64,000 bases of DNA from Armigeres subalbatus (lineage: Eukaryota > Arthropoda > Insecta > Diptera > Culicidae): assembly GCF_024139115.2 (NCBI RefSeq), contig NC_085141.1:373258949-373322948 (forward strand). Direction: 5' to 3'. The notes under the pieces were generated by a model that had not been told where the DNA came from, searched no databases, and was given only the letters and a program-made list of their open reading frames with translations. Both the position numbers and the translations under genes were made by a program. This document shows positions 11,496 through 22,960 of this stretch, one piece after another. Position 1 is the first letter of the stretch, and each line of letters begins with the position of its first letter.

Positions 11496-11685
11496 CTATT
11501 TGCAGCACCGCACTCTAGATCAATTTCCGTGCTTTTGTTATGTTTTCCTCAACAGCTGACGCAAAATTGTGTTCTAATGTTTTTTTACATTTCCTCGTTA
11601 AGATTCACCATCTTTTGTATATACAAACCTTGCGGATCCAAAAACGAATCGATTAGGGAAACAATCTTGCAAATCGGTCAACCCG
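11496..11685. repeat. Dispersed repeat, copy 1 (second copy at 30546)
   Basis: About 190 bp from ACTATTTGCAGCACCGCACT to AAATCGGTCAACCCG is shared with 30546-30725 at high identity. It carries TACAAACCTTGCGGATCC. This copy lacks the flanking ends seen in the second copy. The small ORF across it is not a gene. Confidence 0.8.
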
Positions 11686-11878
11686 GACAACCCAAAGATG
11701 CAAGCACGTTTGCTAGAGCTCAAACCAGTTCTACTTGTCACAAAACTAATCAATATAAACTAAAACTAATATATATCTAGATAACGATCAATTAGAAAAG
11801 ATATATGTACGCAACGGTATACCGTGACATTTTTTCCTGCACTAAACCTGAAATTGCATGTTTAAGCAAAATAGATAT

Positions 11879-12044
11879 GGGAACGTCCACAAATTACGTA
11901 ACGCTTAGAGGGGGGAGGGGGGGTTGAGTGAAGTGTTACGATCCATACAAAATTTTCAGAAGCTTCATACAAAAAGTGTGACATAGGGGGGAGGGGGAGT
12001 TGAAAAAGTCCAATTTTTGCGTTACGTAATTAATGGATCTTCCC
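11879..12044. mobile_element. 166-bp MITE with ACGTAACGC inverted ends
   Basis: The left end GGGAACGTCCACAAATTACG and the reverse complement of the right end GGGAAGATCCATTAATTACG are imperfect inverted repeats of about 26 bp, both leading into TAACGC. Two G-rich runs (GGGGGGAGGGGGGG-like) lie inside. Non-coding, non-autonomous DNA element; superfamily not determined and no clear target duplication. Confidence 0.75.
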
Positions 12045-14671
12045 TTATACCATAAAACACTCCCATTACCGTCAGTAAATTGTATTTCAATAGCGGTCCA
12101 TTATCGAAACAATTCGGAAATATCAATTCCCCGAACTGAAACCTATTTCAAACCACCTCCGTCGGAACTCGGATTAAATTTTATTTTCATTTTCCCTCGG
12201 ATACCCGATTCGGAGCCATTCTCTGCCTCAATTCAAAGCAGCTTTCGACATTTTGCGGTACCGCACAGGGGGCAACATTGGAGCGGGCGTGTAGTTTCGG
12301 CTTTCATTCGTAGTGAACGGATATATTGTAGTCATGCAGCAGTAGATAAAAAGCTTATTGTGTTAAATTTCCATGTAGATACATTTTTCTGTTCTTTTTT
12401 ATTCCTTCTCTTCAATGGAGGGTTGAACCGAGCTCAAGTTCACTTTCACCAACTCTGGCCCAGTTGTTGAACCGCCAGTATGGAGAGTAGAAGAAAAGAA
12501 TTCCTCAGCTGCGGTGCCTGCTGTGAGGACGACCGCAATCCTGTGGAAGTAAGTTTTCCCTGAATGAGATGTTCTTGGTTAGCAGAAAAAAAACGGAAAA
12601 TAATAAGCAACCAGTGTTGCTTTTTTCGTACGTATCTGATGGCGTAATAGTAGGTGAGCTGAACCACATCCACAGCAATTCAATGAATGGAAGTAATGGA
12701 AGAGCTAAAAACTTTTTAGCTTAGCTTGCAATTTTCCAATGCAAACTTCTGCCGGTTGGAGCAGATGCGAATGAGTTGATTTTTCTTACTTCCTAGTTTG
12801 ACACCATTTACCATGTTTTCATTTATTTCCATAAAAAAAGTTTTAAAGCGATATTCTGAGTTTTGACACACGTACATTTGTTTGGCTTGCCGCTGTTCCC
12901 AGTTTTTTTTTCAAACTACGGCAACAGAAATGCATATTTACATCAACAATATCACGTTTTGCGCTAATCATCATCAAAGCAACACATGACTCGTATCCAT
13001 AGTATGTCAGTTCATGAAAAAAAAATGTTTTATGTGTTCAAATTACATACCCCCGGCAAAGTAACAAACAAATCCCCCAGAGCTAATCATTCTCTGTCCT
13101 TTATCTCCATCTACAGTCATCCCCCATTTCATTCAGTACGCCCGACCTGGTTACATGTATCACTGAAAAGACCCCACATGAGTGGATATAAAATATTCAT
13201 CCTGATGCATGCACCCACCCATCATGCTCTGCTTCCAGAACCGTCTCCACGGAACTGTGTAGCTGAATTCAGATTGGCCTGCAGGCCATCCTCTTCCGAT
13301 TGGAATGGGTGTTGGTTGATTGTGAGCTGCATGTATTCTGTCATTGGTAAACTCACACCGAGAGTGGAACAAACCCCGGTGGGCTTTGATTTTAGCATTT
13401 TCCAAACAGATGCTTCACCCGGTTGCCACTCCCGTTAAGGGATTCTACTCGGTAGCGGGGCACTTATGCAAGAAGATTCGCTCCGAACCGACCCACAATG
13501 GGGAATTCCCCGAAAAGAGACTGCATCGTCATCGCAATCACAGACTACGGAGGACCGGTTATTGTGTTAGGTTACCCCGAACTGGAAGGATGGTGACGAA
13601 AATCGTTTATCCAACTGGATCAAAGCCGATGCCAGCAACCCCATTTGCAAACCCTGCTGGGCATTATGGGAAAAGCAACAGCCAGCAACCGGTTCGAAGC
13701 TTTCCACTCGGAATTAGATAAGGGTATTAAATTTAAGCATCATTGGGCACTGGATAATGGGGTCTACCGGACCAAAGGCAACATGCTAATCTCTTGCGGT
13801 TGTTTACGTGCTGTGTAATCGCAGATCCTGCTGATGTAATTAAGTTGCGAAGGTATGCATTGGATTGGGTTCCCATCTGTACCGGTGATAAGAAGTTTTT
13901 AGCAACGGTATGTACCTTTTGTGATTGGTTTACCGGCTACCTTTGAATTTTTGAAGCTAAGAGAAACCTTCCCGCATTTTTTTCCTGGGAATACAATCTG
14001 AACAGAAGTGATTGCATTCATGAAGCTTGTAATACCTTGAAAAATCTAACAAATTTACACCGCAGATGTTTCTATCATCAAGGTTTTCAATCAATAATAT
14101 TTTGTATAAAATGTGGTCTTTTGATTTGTATATCACTGAACTTGTTTCATGGATTGTCATTCTCATGTAGACATTTTTGTTTTCTGTCCTCATGAAACTC
14201 TACTTTCTCATTAAAATAGGTACCTAAGAGTTGAGCTTGGTAACTCAATCATTCAAAATCTGCCATAGTCTACAGACGATGGCAGCAAATTGGATTAAAT
14301 CCACGCTAATCATGGCTGTCTTGGATGAATCTAAATCAGCCGGTTCAATCAACACAGTGAAAGGCGTCTTTTTCAAAGTGGAATCATACCTCGCTTGATG
14401 TTTTGCTAGTTGTCCTAATAGAATTCCGAAGTAAGAGGGCGCTTACGAAGTGGCGGACGCGGCACACTGATTGACACTAAACGAAGTTCTTTCAGACTGA
14501 ATTGGCAATCAACGGGGCGTTTCGGCGAAAACACAATCAGGGGAACTGAACGACGAGCGGCTTGCGGTGAGACTCATCAATCGAATCGGGTTGATGATTT
14601 CTGGGTATTTTAAGGTTCAAAGGATAAAATTAAATAAACAGCATATTTTAATCGAATAACTAATACCACCT
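12045..14671. other. Unrecognised, probably single-copy sequence
   Basis: Moderate GC, little internal repetition, several ORFs of 80-150 codons without recognisable domains. One candidate short exon is listed separately. I see no other supported feature. Confidence 0.5.
12480..12548 (+). CDS. Candidate first coding exon (23 codons)
   Basis: An ATG at 12480 in a fair Kozak context (GCCAGTATGG) has an in-frame stop just upstream, as in a 5' UTR. It opens a short reading frame, starting MESRRKEFLSCGACC, that ends exactly at GTGGAA followed by GTAAGT, a consensus 5' splice site. No family is recognised and no acceptor exon was found, so it may be a chance arrangement. Confidence 0.15.
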
Positions 14672-14916
14672 TTAAGGTCACTCCTGACGGATTCCAATTT
14701 TTCAAAGTACTCGCGTTTTCAAGGGCACACCATTCGATACGGAAGCAACGCACAACTGTCATTTTTATTTTTTCACGCATGCTGCGACGCAGCAAAACTG
14801 AAAAAATAAAAATGACAGTTGTGCGTTGCTTCCGTATATTCCATCGATATATCGAATGGTGTGCCCTTGAAAACGCGAGTACTTTGAAAATTGGATGCCG
14901 TCAGGAGTGACCTTAA
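14672..14916. repeat. 245-bp foldback element (near-perfect hairpin)
   Basis: The left arm starts TTAAGGTCACTCCTGACGG and runs through GTACTCGCGTTTTCAAGGGC and GGAAGCAACGCACAACTGTC. The right arm repeats these in reverse complement and ends at CCTTAA. The arms are about 105-115 bp, separated by a short centre near 14780-14800. The right arm has an extra ATATCGATGGAAT segment. No coding capacity; a MITE-like hairpin. Confidence 0.88.
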
Positions 14917-16159
14917 GCGAACCGCTAGTTCACTGTGTGCTACGATACGCTGCCCGATCGTTCAATATTCTTACTGGGTAAACAAAGCTCCAGTTCCAAG
15001 ACAACACCATGTTGCATTCTTGTTTCCTTTTTCCATTCATCGCAATTTTTCTCCTCCGCTCCCATCACTTCAGGCAATCAAATCACCCCCGCTGCTCATG
15101 CATCAACATCACCGTCACGAAGAGAATAAAACTTCTGTTTAGTGGCTTCTTTAGCTTCTTGTGTGAGTGCACCACACCCTCCATCACCCAGTCCCTTCTA
15201 CGTTTCATTTTCCCGTTGCTGAGAATGCTTGTTTTGGTTTTTATTTGGGTAACCACACAAACCGCCAAAGCATAGCTTGTCGTTGATCCCCGAAGTGACA
15301 TCCAGGAGTAAAATGCCGTTTCGGCATTCCTACATATTTCAATGAATGAAATGCAGCAAAGCTTGGTCTATCGATTCGTGGATTAGGTGAAACAAGTATT
15401 GAAATAGCTATTAGTAAGATATGGAAAACTGCAATTCTTTACAACTTGATTGAAGGTCTAACGATTTTTCGAGGCATGATGCCTTTGCTACTCTATGTAC
15501 GAAGCACCATGCGCCTCCACGCTATGTCCAATACAATTTGCCCGAACGGTGCATCACCATTTTAATGAAATGAGTTATTAATTTACTTGATTATGAGTTA
15601 GTATATATATATATGGATAAGATGAAAATGTTTATTGGATGACATGTCATTCCAGTTTCAATCATTGTTGGCTGTTTTTGTTGAATGCCGTTCAATACAT
15701 AGACAAAAACATAATTGAGATAAATTGATCGTTTCCGATGTATTGCAGCACCTCTAATATGGCTGAGACAATTGACACCTGAATTCCATTCGGAATTCGT
15801 TTAAAATTTCTTCTCGGAGTGAGCATGAGCATGATTGACCGTTCACGATTGCTACTCCGCTAGTCCTGGATAAGCTATAAATTACACTGAGAAAAAATAG
15901 ATGATGTTTAGGGTCTTCAACATATCAAAGTTGGTTGCTACTCCGTGATTGATTTGGTGCAAAATTGGGATTGAGCTGGTGCAAATTGCACTTCGATCCA
16001 AATTATTAGTGGTTGGGGTTTACCATCTACCTATTTTAGAAGTCCACGTTTCAGCAGCTCGCACATGTTGATCAAAAACGGCGCCGACCAATTCCTTGCT
16101 TTCAGTTGGGAAAGGAAGGGAAAGTAGTGTGCAAAAATTGTTGCTACCAACCTAACAGA
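14917..16159. other. Unrecognised sequence
   Basis: No gene, transposon end or tandem array seen. A short TATATATATATA run lies at 15602. Overlapping ORFs at 14891-15301 show no domain. Confidence 0.5.
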
Positions 16160-19100
16160 ATTCGTCGGAATGCCTTTCGGAATACGTCAGAAATCTGGGA
16201 AAACGGGATTCGTCAGCAATCCCTTATAGAATCATCAGAATTCTCTTCGGGAAACGTTAGAATTCCCTTCGGGATTAGTTAAAATTGCCTTCGTCTAAAA
16301 TCCCTTCAGGATTCGTCAAAACTTCCTTCGCGATCCGTTAGAATTCTCTACTGGATTCGTCAGAATTCTCTACTGGATTCGTCAGAATCCCCTTCGGGAT
16401 TCGTCAAAATCCCCTTCGGGATTCGTCAGAATCCCCTTCGGGATTCGTCAGAATCCCCTTCGGGATTCGTCAGAATCCCCTTCGGGATTCGTCAGAATCC
16501 CCTTCGGGATTCGTCAGAATCCCCTTCGGGATTCGTCAGAATCCCCCTTCGGGATTCGTCAGAATCCCCTTCGGGATTCGTCAGAATCCCCTTCGGGATT
16601 CGTCAGAATCCCCTTCGGGATTCGTCAGAATCCCCTTCGGGATTCGTCAGAATCCCCTTCGGGATTCGTCAGAATCCCCTTCGGGATTCGTCAGAATCCC
16701 CTTCGGGATTCGTCAGAATCCCCTTCGGGATTCGCCAGAATCCTTCGATTCGTCAGAACTCTGGATCGTCAGAATCCTTCGAGATTCGTCAGAATCCCCT
16801 TCGATTCGTCAGAATCCTTCGATTCGTCAGAATCCCTTCGATTCGATCAGAATCCTTCTGGATTCGTCAGAACTCCTTCGGGATTCGTCAGAACTCCTCC
16901 TTGAGATCGTCAGAATCCCTTCGGGATTCGTCAGAATCCCTTCAGGATCTGTCAGAATCCCTTCGATTCGTCAGAATCCCTTCGATTCGTCGTCAGAATC
17001 CTTCGGGATTCGTCAGAATCCTTCGATTCGTCAGAATCCCCTTCGATTCGTCAGAATCCTTCGGGATTCGTCAGAATCCTTCGGGATTCGTCAGAATCCC
17101 CTTCGAGATTCGTCAGAATCCTTCGATTCGTCAGAATCCCTTCGATTCGTCAGAATCCTTCGATTCGTCAGAATCCTTCGGATTCGTCAGAATCCCCTTC
17201 GAGATTCGTCAGAATCCCCTTCGATTCGTCAGAATCCCCTTCGGGATCGTCAGAATCCTTCGGGATTCGTCAGAATCCCTTCGGATTCGTCAGAATCCTT
17301 CGGGATTCGTCAGAATCCCTTCGAGATTCGTCAGAATCCCTTCGAGATTCGTCAGAATCCCTTCGAGATAAATCAGAATCCCTTCGATTCGTCAGAATCC
17401 CCTTCGGAATCGTCAGAATCCTTCGGGATTCGTCAGAACTCCTTCGAGATTCGTCAGAATCCCCTTCGGGATCGTCAGAATCCCCTTCGATTCGTCAGAA
17501 CTCTTCGGGATTCGTCAGAATCCTCTTCGATTCGTCAGAATCCCTTCGAGATCGTCAGAACTCCTTCGATTCGTCAGAATCCCCTTCAGATTCGTCAGAA
17601 TCCTTCGATCGTCAGAATCCCTTCGGGATTCGTCAGAATCCCCTTCGGGATCTGTCAGAATCCCTTCGATTCGTCAGAATCCTTCGAATTCGTCAGAATC
17701 CCTTCGATTCGTCAGAATCCCCTTCGGGATTCGTCAGAATCCTTCGATTCGTCAGAATCCTTCGATTCGCCAGAATCCCTTCGATTCGCCAGAATCCCCT
17801 TCGGGATTCGTCAGAATCCTTCGGGATCTGTCAGAATCCCCTTCTGGATTCGCCAGAATCCTTCGGGATTCGCCAGAACTCCTTCGGGATTCGCCAGAAT
17901 CCTTCGATTCGCCAGAATCCCCTTCGATTCGCCAGAATCCTTCTGGATTCGCCAGAACTCTTCGGGATTCGCCAGAATCCTTCGGGATTCGCCAGAATCC
18001 CTTCGGGATTCGCCAGAATCCCTTCGATTCGCCAGAACTCTCTGGATTCGCCAGAACTCTTCGGGATTCGCCAGAATCCCCTTCGATTCGCCAGAATCCC
18101 TTCGATTCGCCAGAATCCCTTCGATTCGCCAGAATCCTTCGATCTGCCAGAATCCCTTCAGGATTCTCCCTGCCAGAATCCCTTCGAGATCGCCAGAATC
18201 CCTTCGGGATTCGCCAGAACTCCTCTGATTCGCGAGAATCCTTCGATTCGCCAGAATCCCTTCGATCTTGCCAGAACTCCTTCCAGAATCCCCTTCGGGA
18301 TTCGCCAGAATCCCCTTCGGGATTCGCCAGAATCCCCTTCGGGATTCGCCAGAATCCCCTTCGGGATTCGCCAGAATCCCCTTCGGGATTCGCCAGAATC
18401 CCCTTCGGGATTCGCCAGAATCCCCTTCGGGATTCTCAGGAACTCCTCTGGATTCGCCAGAACTCCTTCGATCTGCCAGAACTCTTCTGGATTCGCCAGA
18501 ATCCCCTTCGGGATTCGCCAGAATCCCCTTCGGGATTCGCCAGAATCCCCTTCGGGATTCGCCAGAATCCCCTTCGGGATTCGCCAGAATCCTTCGATCG
18601 CCAGAATCCCTTCGGATCTGCCAGAATCCTTCGATTCGCCAGAATCCCCTTCGGGATTCGCCAGAATCCCCTTCGGGATTCGCCAGAATCCCTTCGATTC
18701 GCCAGAATCCTTCGATTCGCCAGAATCCCCTTCGGGATTCGCCAGAATCCCCTTCGGGATTCGCCAGAATCCCCTTCGGGATTCGCCAGAATCCCCTTCG
18801 GGATTCGCCAGAATCCCCTTCGGGATTCGCCAGAATCCCCTTCGGGATTCGCCAGAATCCCCTTCGGGATTCGCCAGAATTCCCTTCCGGGGTTATTCAG
18901 AATTCCTTTCCGGGGTTCGTCAGAATTTCCTCCCGGGGCTCGTCAGAATTCCCTTCCGGAATTCGTCAGAATTCCCTTTCCGGGGCTCGTCGGAATTCCC
19001 TTCCGGGGTTCGTCAGAATTTCTTTGCGGGGTTCGTCAAAATTCCCTTCCGGGGTTCGTCAGAATTCCCTTCCGGGGTTCGTCAGAATTCCCTTCCGGGG

Positions 19101-19960
19101 TTCGTTAGAATTCTCTTCCGGCGTTCGTCAGAATTTTTTTTTCCAGAATTCCCTTCCGGAGTTCTTCAGAATCCCCTTCCGGAGATCGTCAGAATTCCCT
19201 TCCAGGGCTCGTCGGAATTCCCTTCCGGGGTTCGTCAGAATTTATTTGCGGGGTTCGTCAGAATTCCCTTCCGGGGTTCGTCAGAATTCTCTTCCGGCGT
19301 TCGTCAGAATATTTCTTTCGGGGTTCGGCAGAATTCCTTTCCGGGGTTCGGCAGAATTCCTTTCCGGGGTTCGTCAGAATTCTTTTCGGGATTCGTCAGA
19401 ATTCCCTTCGGGATTTGTCAGAATTCCCTTCGGGATTCGTCAGACTTCCCTTCGGGAGTCGTCAGAATTACTTTCGGAAATCGTCAAAATTCGCTTCGAA
19501 ATTCGTCGGATTCCCCTTCGGGATTTGTCAGAATTCTTTTCAAGATTCGTCAAAATTCCCTTCGTAATTCGTCGTAAACATCGAGATCAAGCCAGCTTTT
19601 GTCCTTATGTCCTTCCCTTCCGAGACTCGTCTAAATTCCCTTCGGGGTTTCAGAATTCCCTTCCGTGATTCGTCAGAATTATTTTTGTTCCAAATTTGTT
19701 GTATTTCCTTTTGCAATACGTCGAATTTCCTGGATTTATTCTTTAGAACTCCTTTCGAAATTCTTCAGAATTTCATTCAAAATTTATCAGTATTCCTTTC
19801 GAAATTTGTAAGGACTCTATTTGGAACTCATCAAATTATGTCGAATTCTTTCATCAGGTTTCTTGTTATCCCGGGAATTCCCCTTAGTATCCCGAGAATA
19901 ATAAATCAGGGTTTCAAAGAGTGTGCTGCTCTATAACAGATTCCTTCACTCGACTGTAGT
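16160..19960. repeat. 22-bp satellite array A (ATTCGTCAGAATCCCCTTCGGG)-type
   Basis: A tandem array of roughly 3.7 kb. The core unit is 22 bp: ATTCGTCAGAATCCCC followed by TTCGGG. Three zones are visible. CGTCAG units run from about 16330 to 17760. CGCCAG units run from about 17760 to 18890. A 23-bp variant with AATTCCCTTCCGGGG follows to about 19370, and more diverged units to about 19960. Each core unit holds a perfect 7-bp inverted repeat, GAATCCC-CTTC-GGGATTC. The unit has no stop codon in any plus-strand phase, so ORFs of up to 466 codons arise; they are not genes. From 16740 to 18260 many units are 1-4 bases short. Confidence 0.97.
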
Positions 19961-22384
19961 GAATTCTAATCCTCCTAAGTTTCGAAACTCATTTAACAGT
20001 CTGCTTAGAAATTGCTCTTCCAGCTTCTACTGGTGGCTTTATCTCGGTCCCGTCCTAGAAACAGCAGACTCATTCTTTACTGTAATTAAACAGCACTAAA
20101 ACTCAGCCATTCTTAATCACCTGCCCCGTTAAAGAAGGTGCAAGTACGCTTCCATGAACTGAGCTCTCTTCAGAGTAAACCCACGCACTTGAAAATATTG
20201 GTTGCTCTTGCTGCTTCAAAGCTCTCGGCGCCCTTACCCCACCTCTCCCCCAGCGGCATACCTGGGATTGCAATTTCGATCCATCACACTTTAAGCGTCT
20301 CGGCCTTGTCCCTCGGTTTCCTTTGTTCCCTGGCAAACAATAGAAATCAATTGTTTCTTCACCTTTGTGCAAACACTCGAGAGGACTGGCGGAGGCGACG
20401 ACGGCACCAAGCGCCAACGTTCCAACTGTAACAACCTTCGGAAGCGATTTAAATCCGGCGCTGATGCGTGGGAATGGAGCATTGGATCTATTGGACTGGG
20501 GTGCAGAAGGTGAAGCGTACCAGTTCTCAGCAGGATCATTTGTGGATGCAAATCCAATTTAATGGAGCATTTAAATTGCACCGGAGTGTGTGTGTGCAAC
20601 TTGGTTGCCTGCGCTCTTTCGGTATCACACAGTTTGCACTTGAAAACGATAACATTGTTTTGCGGGGAATGGGATAAAAATCTAAGCCGTGTTTAGCGAG
20701 TAAGGTCCAATTGCTGTTTGTTTCAATAGATTTAGTTAGCTGACATTATTCCTAATGGGGAATATTGCTATTTGAAGCACTACTCTAGAATAATCAACAG
20801 CAAGTTGAAGCCAGAAGAACCTTCCTTCTTTTTAACTCACAATAGCTTAGTAAAAACACCTTCATATCCTTGTAAGTTGAAACATCCGAGCATTTAATCG
20901 TTTATATCTACAATTCGACCCTGTAATGTCACCATTTTCCCACTGTATGAACGAGCGACGGTGCACTTTCATCACCGGCGTTGCATATGCCACTTGATTC
21001 GATTGCACCGCCGACACTTACCTACCATCTGAGAACAGATTGGTGGGATTTGCAAGCCCGGAGAGGAAAGTCCTCATAACGAGATTACAATTTGTGTTTG
21101 TCTCCTCGATGGTACATCGCGTTGCGCTTCGGTGCTCTCCCCACGACCCACACTCAGTATGACCCATCCATGTCCGCTTGCCGGTTCCAGTTTAGAATTT
21201 GATTGTATTTTCATGTATCTCGGTGCTCTATCTGCTCACTCGTTGTTGTGCGGTTTGGGGATTGGGAAATTTAGGTACTTCGTTCCAGCAACGCTACTAA
21301 TGGTAAGCAGATTGTGGTTAGGATTTCTTTTTTACGGAGTAAAGTGGAACCATGGAGACGCGCGGTTATCCAATTAAGGAACGATTTAAATGACAATGAT
21401 TTCGTTTGGATGTAGATTGGAATCATTTCTGGTTGGAATGATATATTATATTTGGACGTAATTACTTTAGAAAGGTTTCTAATATTTTAACTACCATTGA
21501 GTAATTGCCACCCCTCTATATCCATCAAGCACTTCCTCATAAGGGAACTATGAACTTTGTGGCAAAATGGAATCTGCTGATTGGGATTCAAAGGTGCAGG
21601 AAATGGAATGAATGTTAGTGCATACACTTCAAAAAGAAGATCTTTATGATTTGATGAGGACACCAACTATATTACAATCATACAATCTTCAGTAAGCTCC
21701 ATGGATTATAGTGCAGTGTTGGCAAACACAAATATATCCACCGTGTTTGTTTTTTTATGAACGTATTTCTAAATGCTATTAACAATGATGACAAAATAGA
21801 AAATGAGAATGAGCCAAGCTTGTTCTTCCAATGATTTTTTTGAACTCAAATATCAAAAATGAAAAAAACTGATTTTTAGTTAAGAAAATATTAGTCGCAG
21901 AAATGTGTTAACTGTGTACAAATTCTTAATTTTAGGAAGAAAAAAAATGCTTTCTCAGTTCGGTCCCACTGTGTCACAGAGTTTTGGATGATTATGCCGA
22001 GATTACTATTCAGCTTTCGCACGTCATAATGGCGGCTGCTATAAAATTTTAACAAAGTTTCCAAACACTGAACTGAAATTTCAGTCTAAGTAAACATTGG
22101 TCTTGGCGATAACTACGACACCAATGACAACCAATGAGTTATTTATTTTCCGTCAACAAGGAAAAGTACCGAAAATGATTCACATCTTTCATTTACTTCG
22201 ATATTTATGAATGAATTATTAGCAGTAACTGATTTTCTACCCTCCGCTGTCACATCCAGGCGCTATAGTATATGCGGACAATAGCCAGCATGAGTTAACC
22301 ACCAGAAATTTGTATGGTGAAAGACATCTAACGCAGGTTTTCTCAAAATTAAAAACTTTTCATGAAAAACTATTTGGTACCGGT
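19961..22384. other. Unrecognised sequence
   Basis: Moderately GC-rich around 20100-21350, AT-rich afterwards. Several overlapping ORFs below 110 codons lack domains, splice context or repeats. Nothing supported. Confidence 0.5.
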
Positions 22385-22692
22385 TATGTAGGAAGGTGTC
22401 CGCTACTACGCCTACCAAATATGTTTTGAATGAAGTGTAATTTTGAGAAATCAGGCTGATAATTCCTTTCGCCATACTGATTTCAGAAAGTTAACTCCTA
22501 GTGTGCCGCTGTAAGGACGCTCAAAGTGGGTGGTTCATTAATGAATCGCTTAATTTGAGCAGCACACTAGGAGTTAACTTTCGGAAATCAGTATGGCGAA
22601 ATACATCTAAAGTTTAATACCTATCTCGAAAATAATCATCTTAATCCAAAAAAATATTTGGTAGGCGCAGTAGCAGACACCTTCCTACATAC
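22385..22692. repeat. 308-bp foldback element
   Basis: TATGTAGGAAGGTGTC near 22385 and AGACACCTTCCTACATA near 22676 are inverted. The pairing continues inward through GCCTACCAAATAT and GTATGGCGAAA. The innermost, best-conserved part is the pair around CACACTAGGAGTTAACTTTC (22483-22503 against 22564-22585). The loop is about 60 bp. No coding capacity. Confidence 0.85.
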
Positions 22693-22960
22693 AGGGGATG
22701 GACAAAATAATTAGGATAGGCAAATTTTTGGTAAAATCAGATGTGTTGTAACTATGTCAGTTATCATCCGATTTAGACAATTCAGGCATGCCTGAACTAG
22801 AAAATTGATGCAGTTTCACGGTATGTCCATGGAACCGACTGGTGTCACCGGATTTCGGAGATATTCCGGGTTTTTCGGAGGTAGGTTCAAAACCGTAAAT
22901 TTGAGGTGGATATTAGGATAAGTTGTAGTTAAAATTGAATAATATTAGTATTCACAAATG
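22690..22960. other. Tc1/mariner-like terminus, orphan
   Basis: Directly after the hairpin the sequence TACAGGGGATGGACAAAATA resembles the outer end of a Tc1/mariner-type element with its TA target. I could not find the opposite end, so this is either a truncated element or chance. Confidence 0.3.

Noticed and set aside
12986..13721. Overlapping ORFs of 150 and 125 codons as a host gene
   Set aside because: No domain, no splice or start support, and compact basic/proline-rich text typical of chance ORFs in GC-moderate DNA.
18268..19668. 466-codon ORF with repeating SPSGFARIPFGIRQNPLRD-like text
   Set aside because: It is a by-product of the 22-bp satellite: 22 is not a multiple of 3 and the unit has no stop in any phase, so every frame stays open. 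No start context, no non-repeat domain.
16160..19960. CRISPR array
   Set aside because: There are no unique spacers; units follow each other directly with a 22-bp period. It is a satellite in a eukaryotic context.
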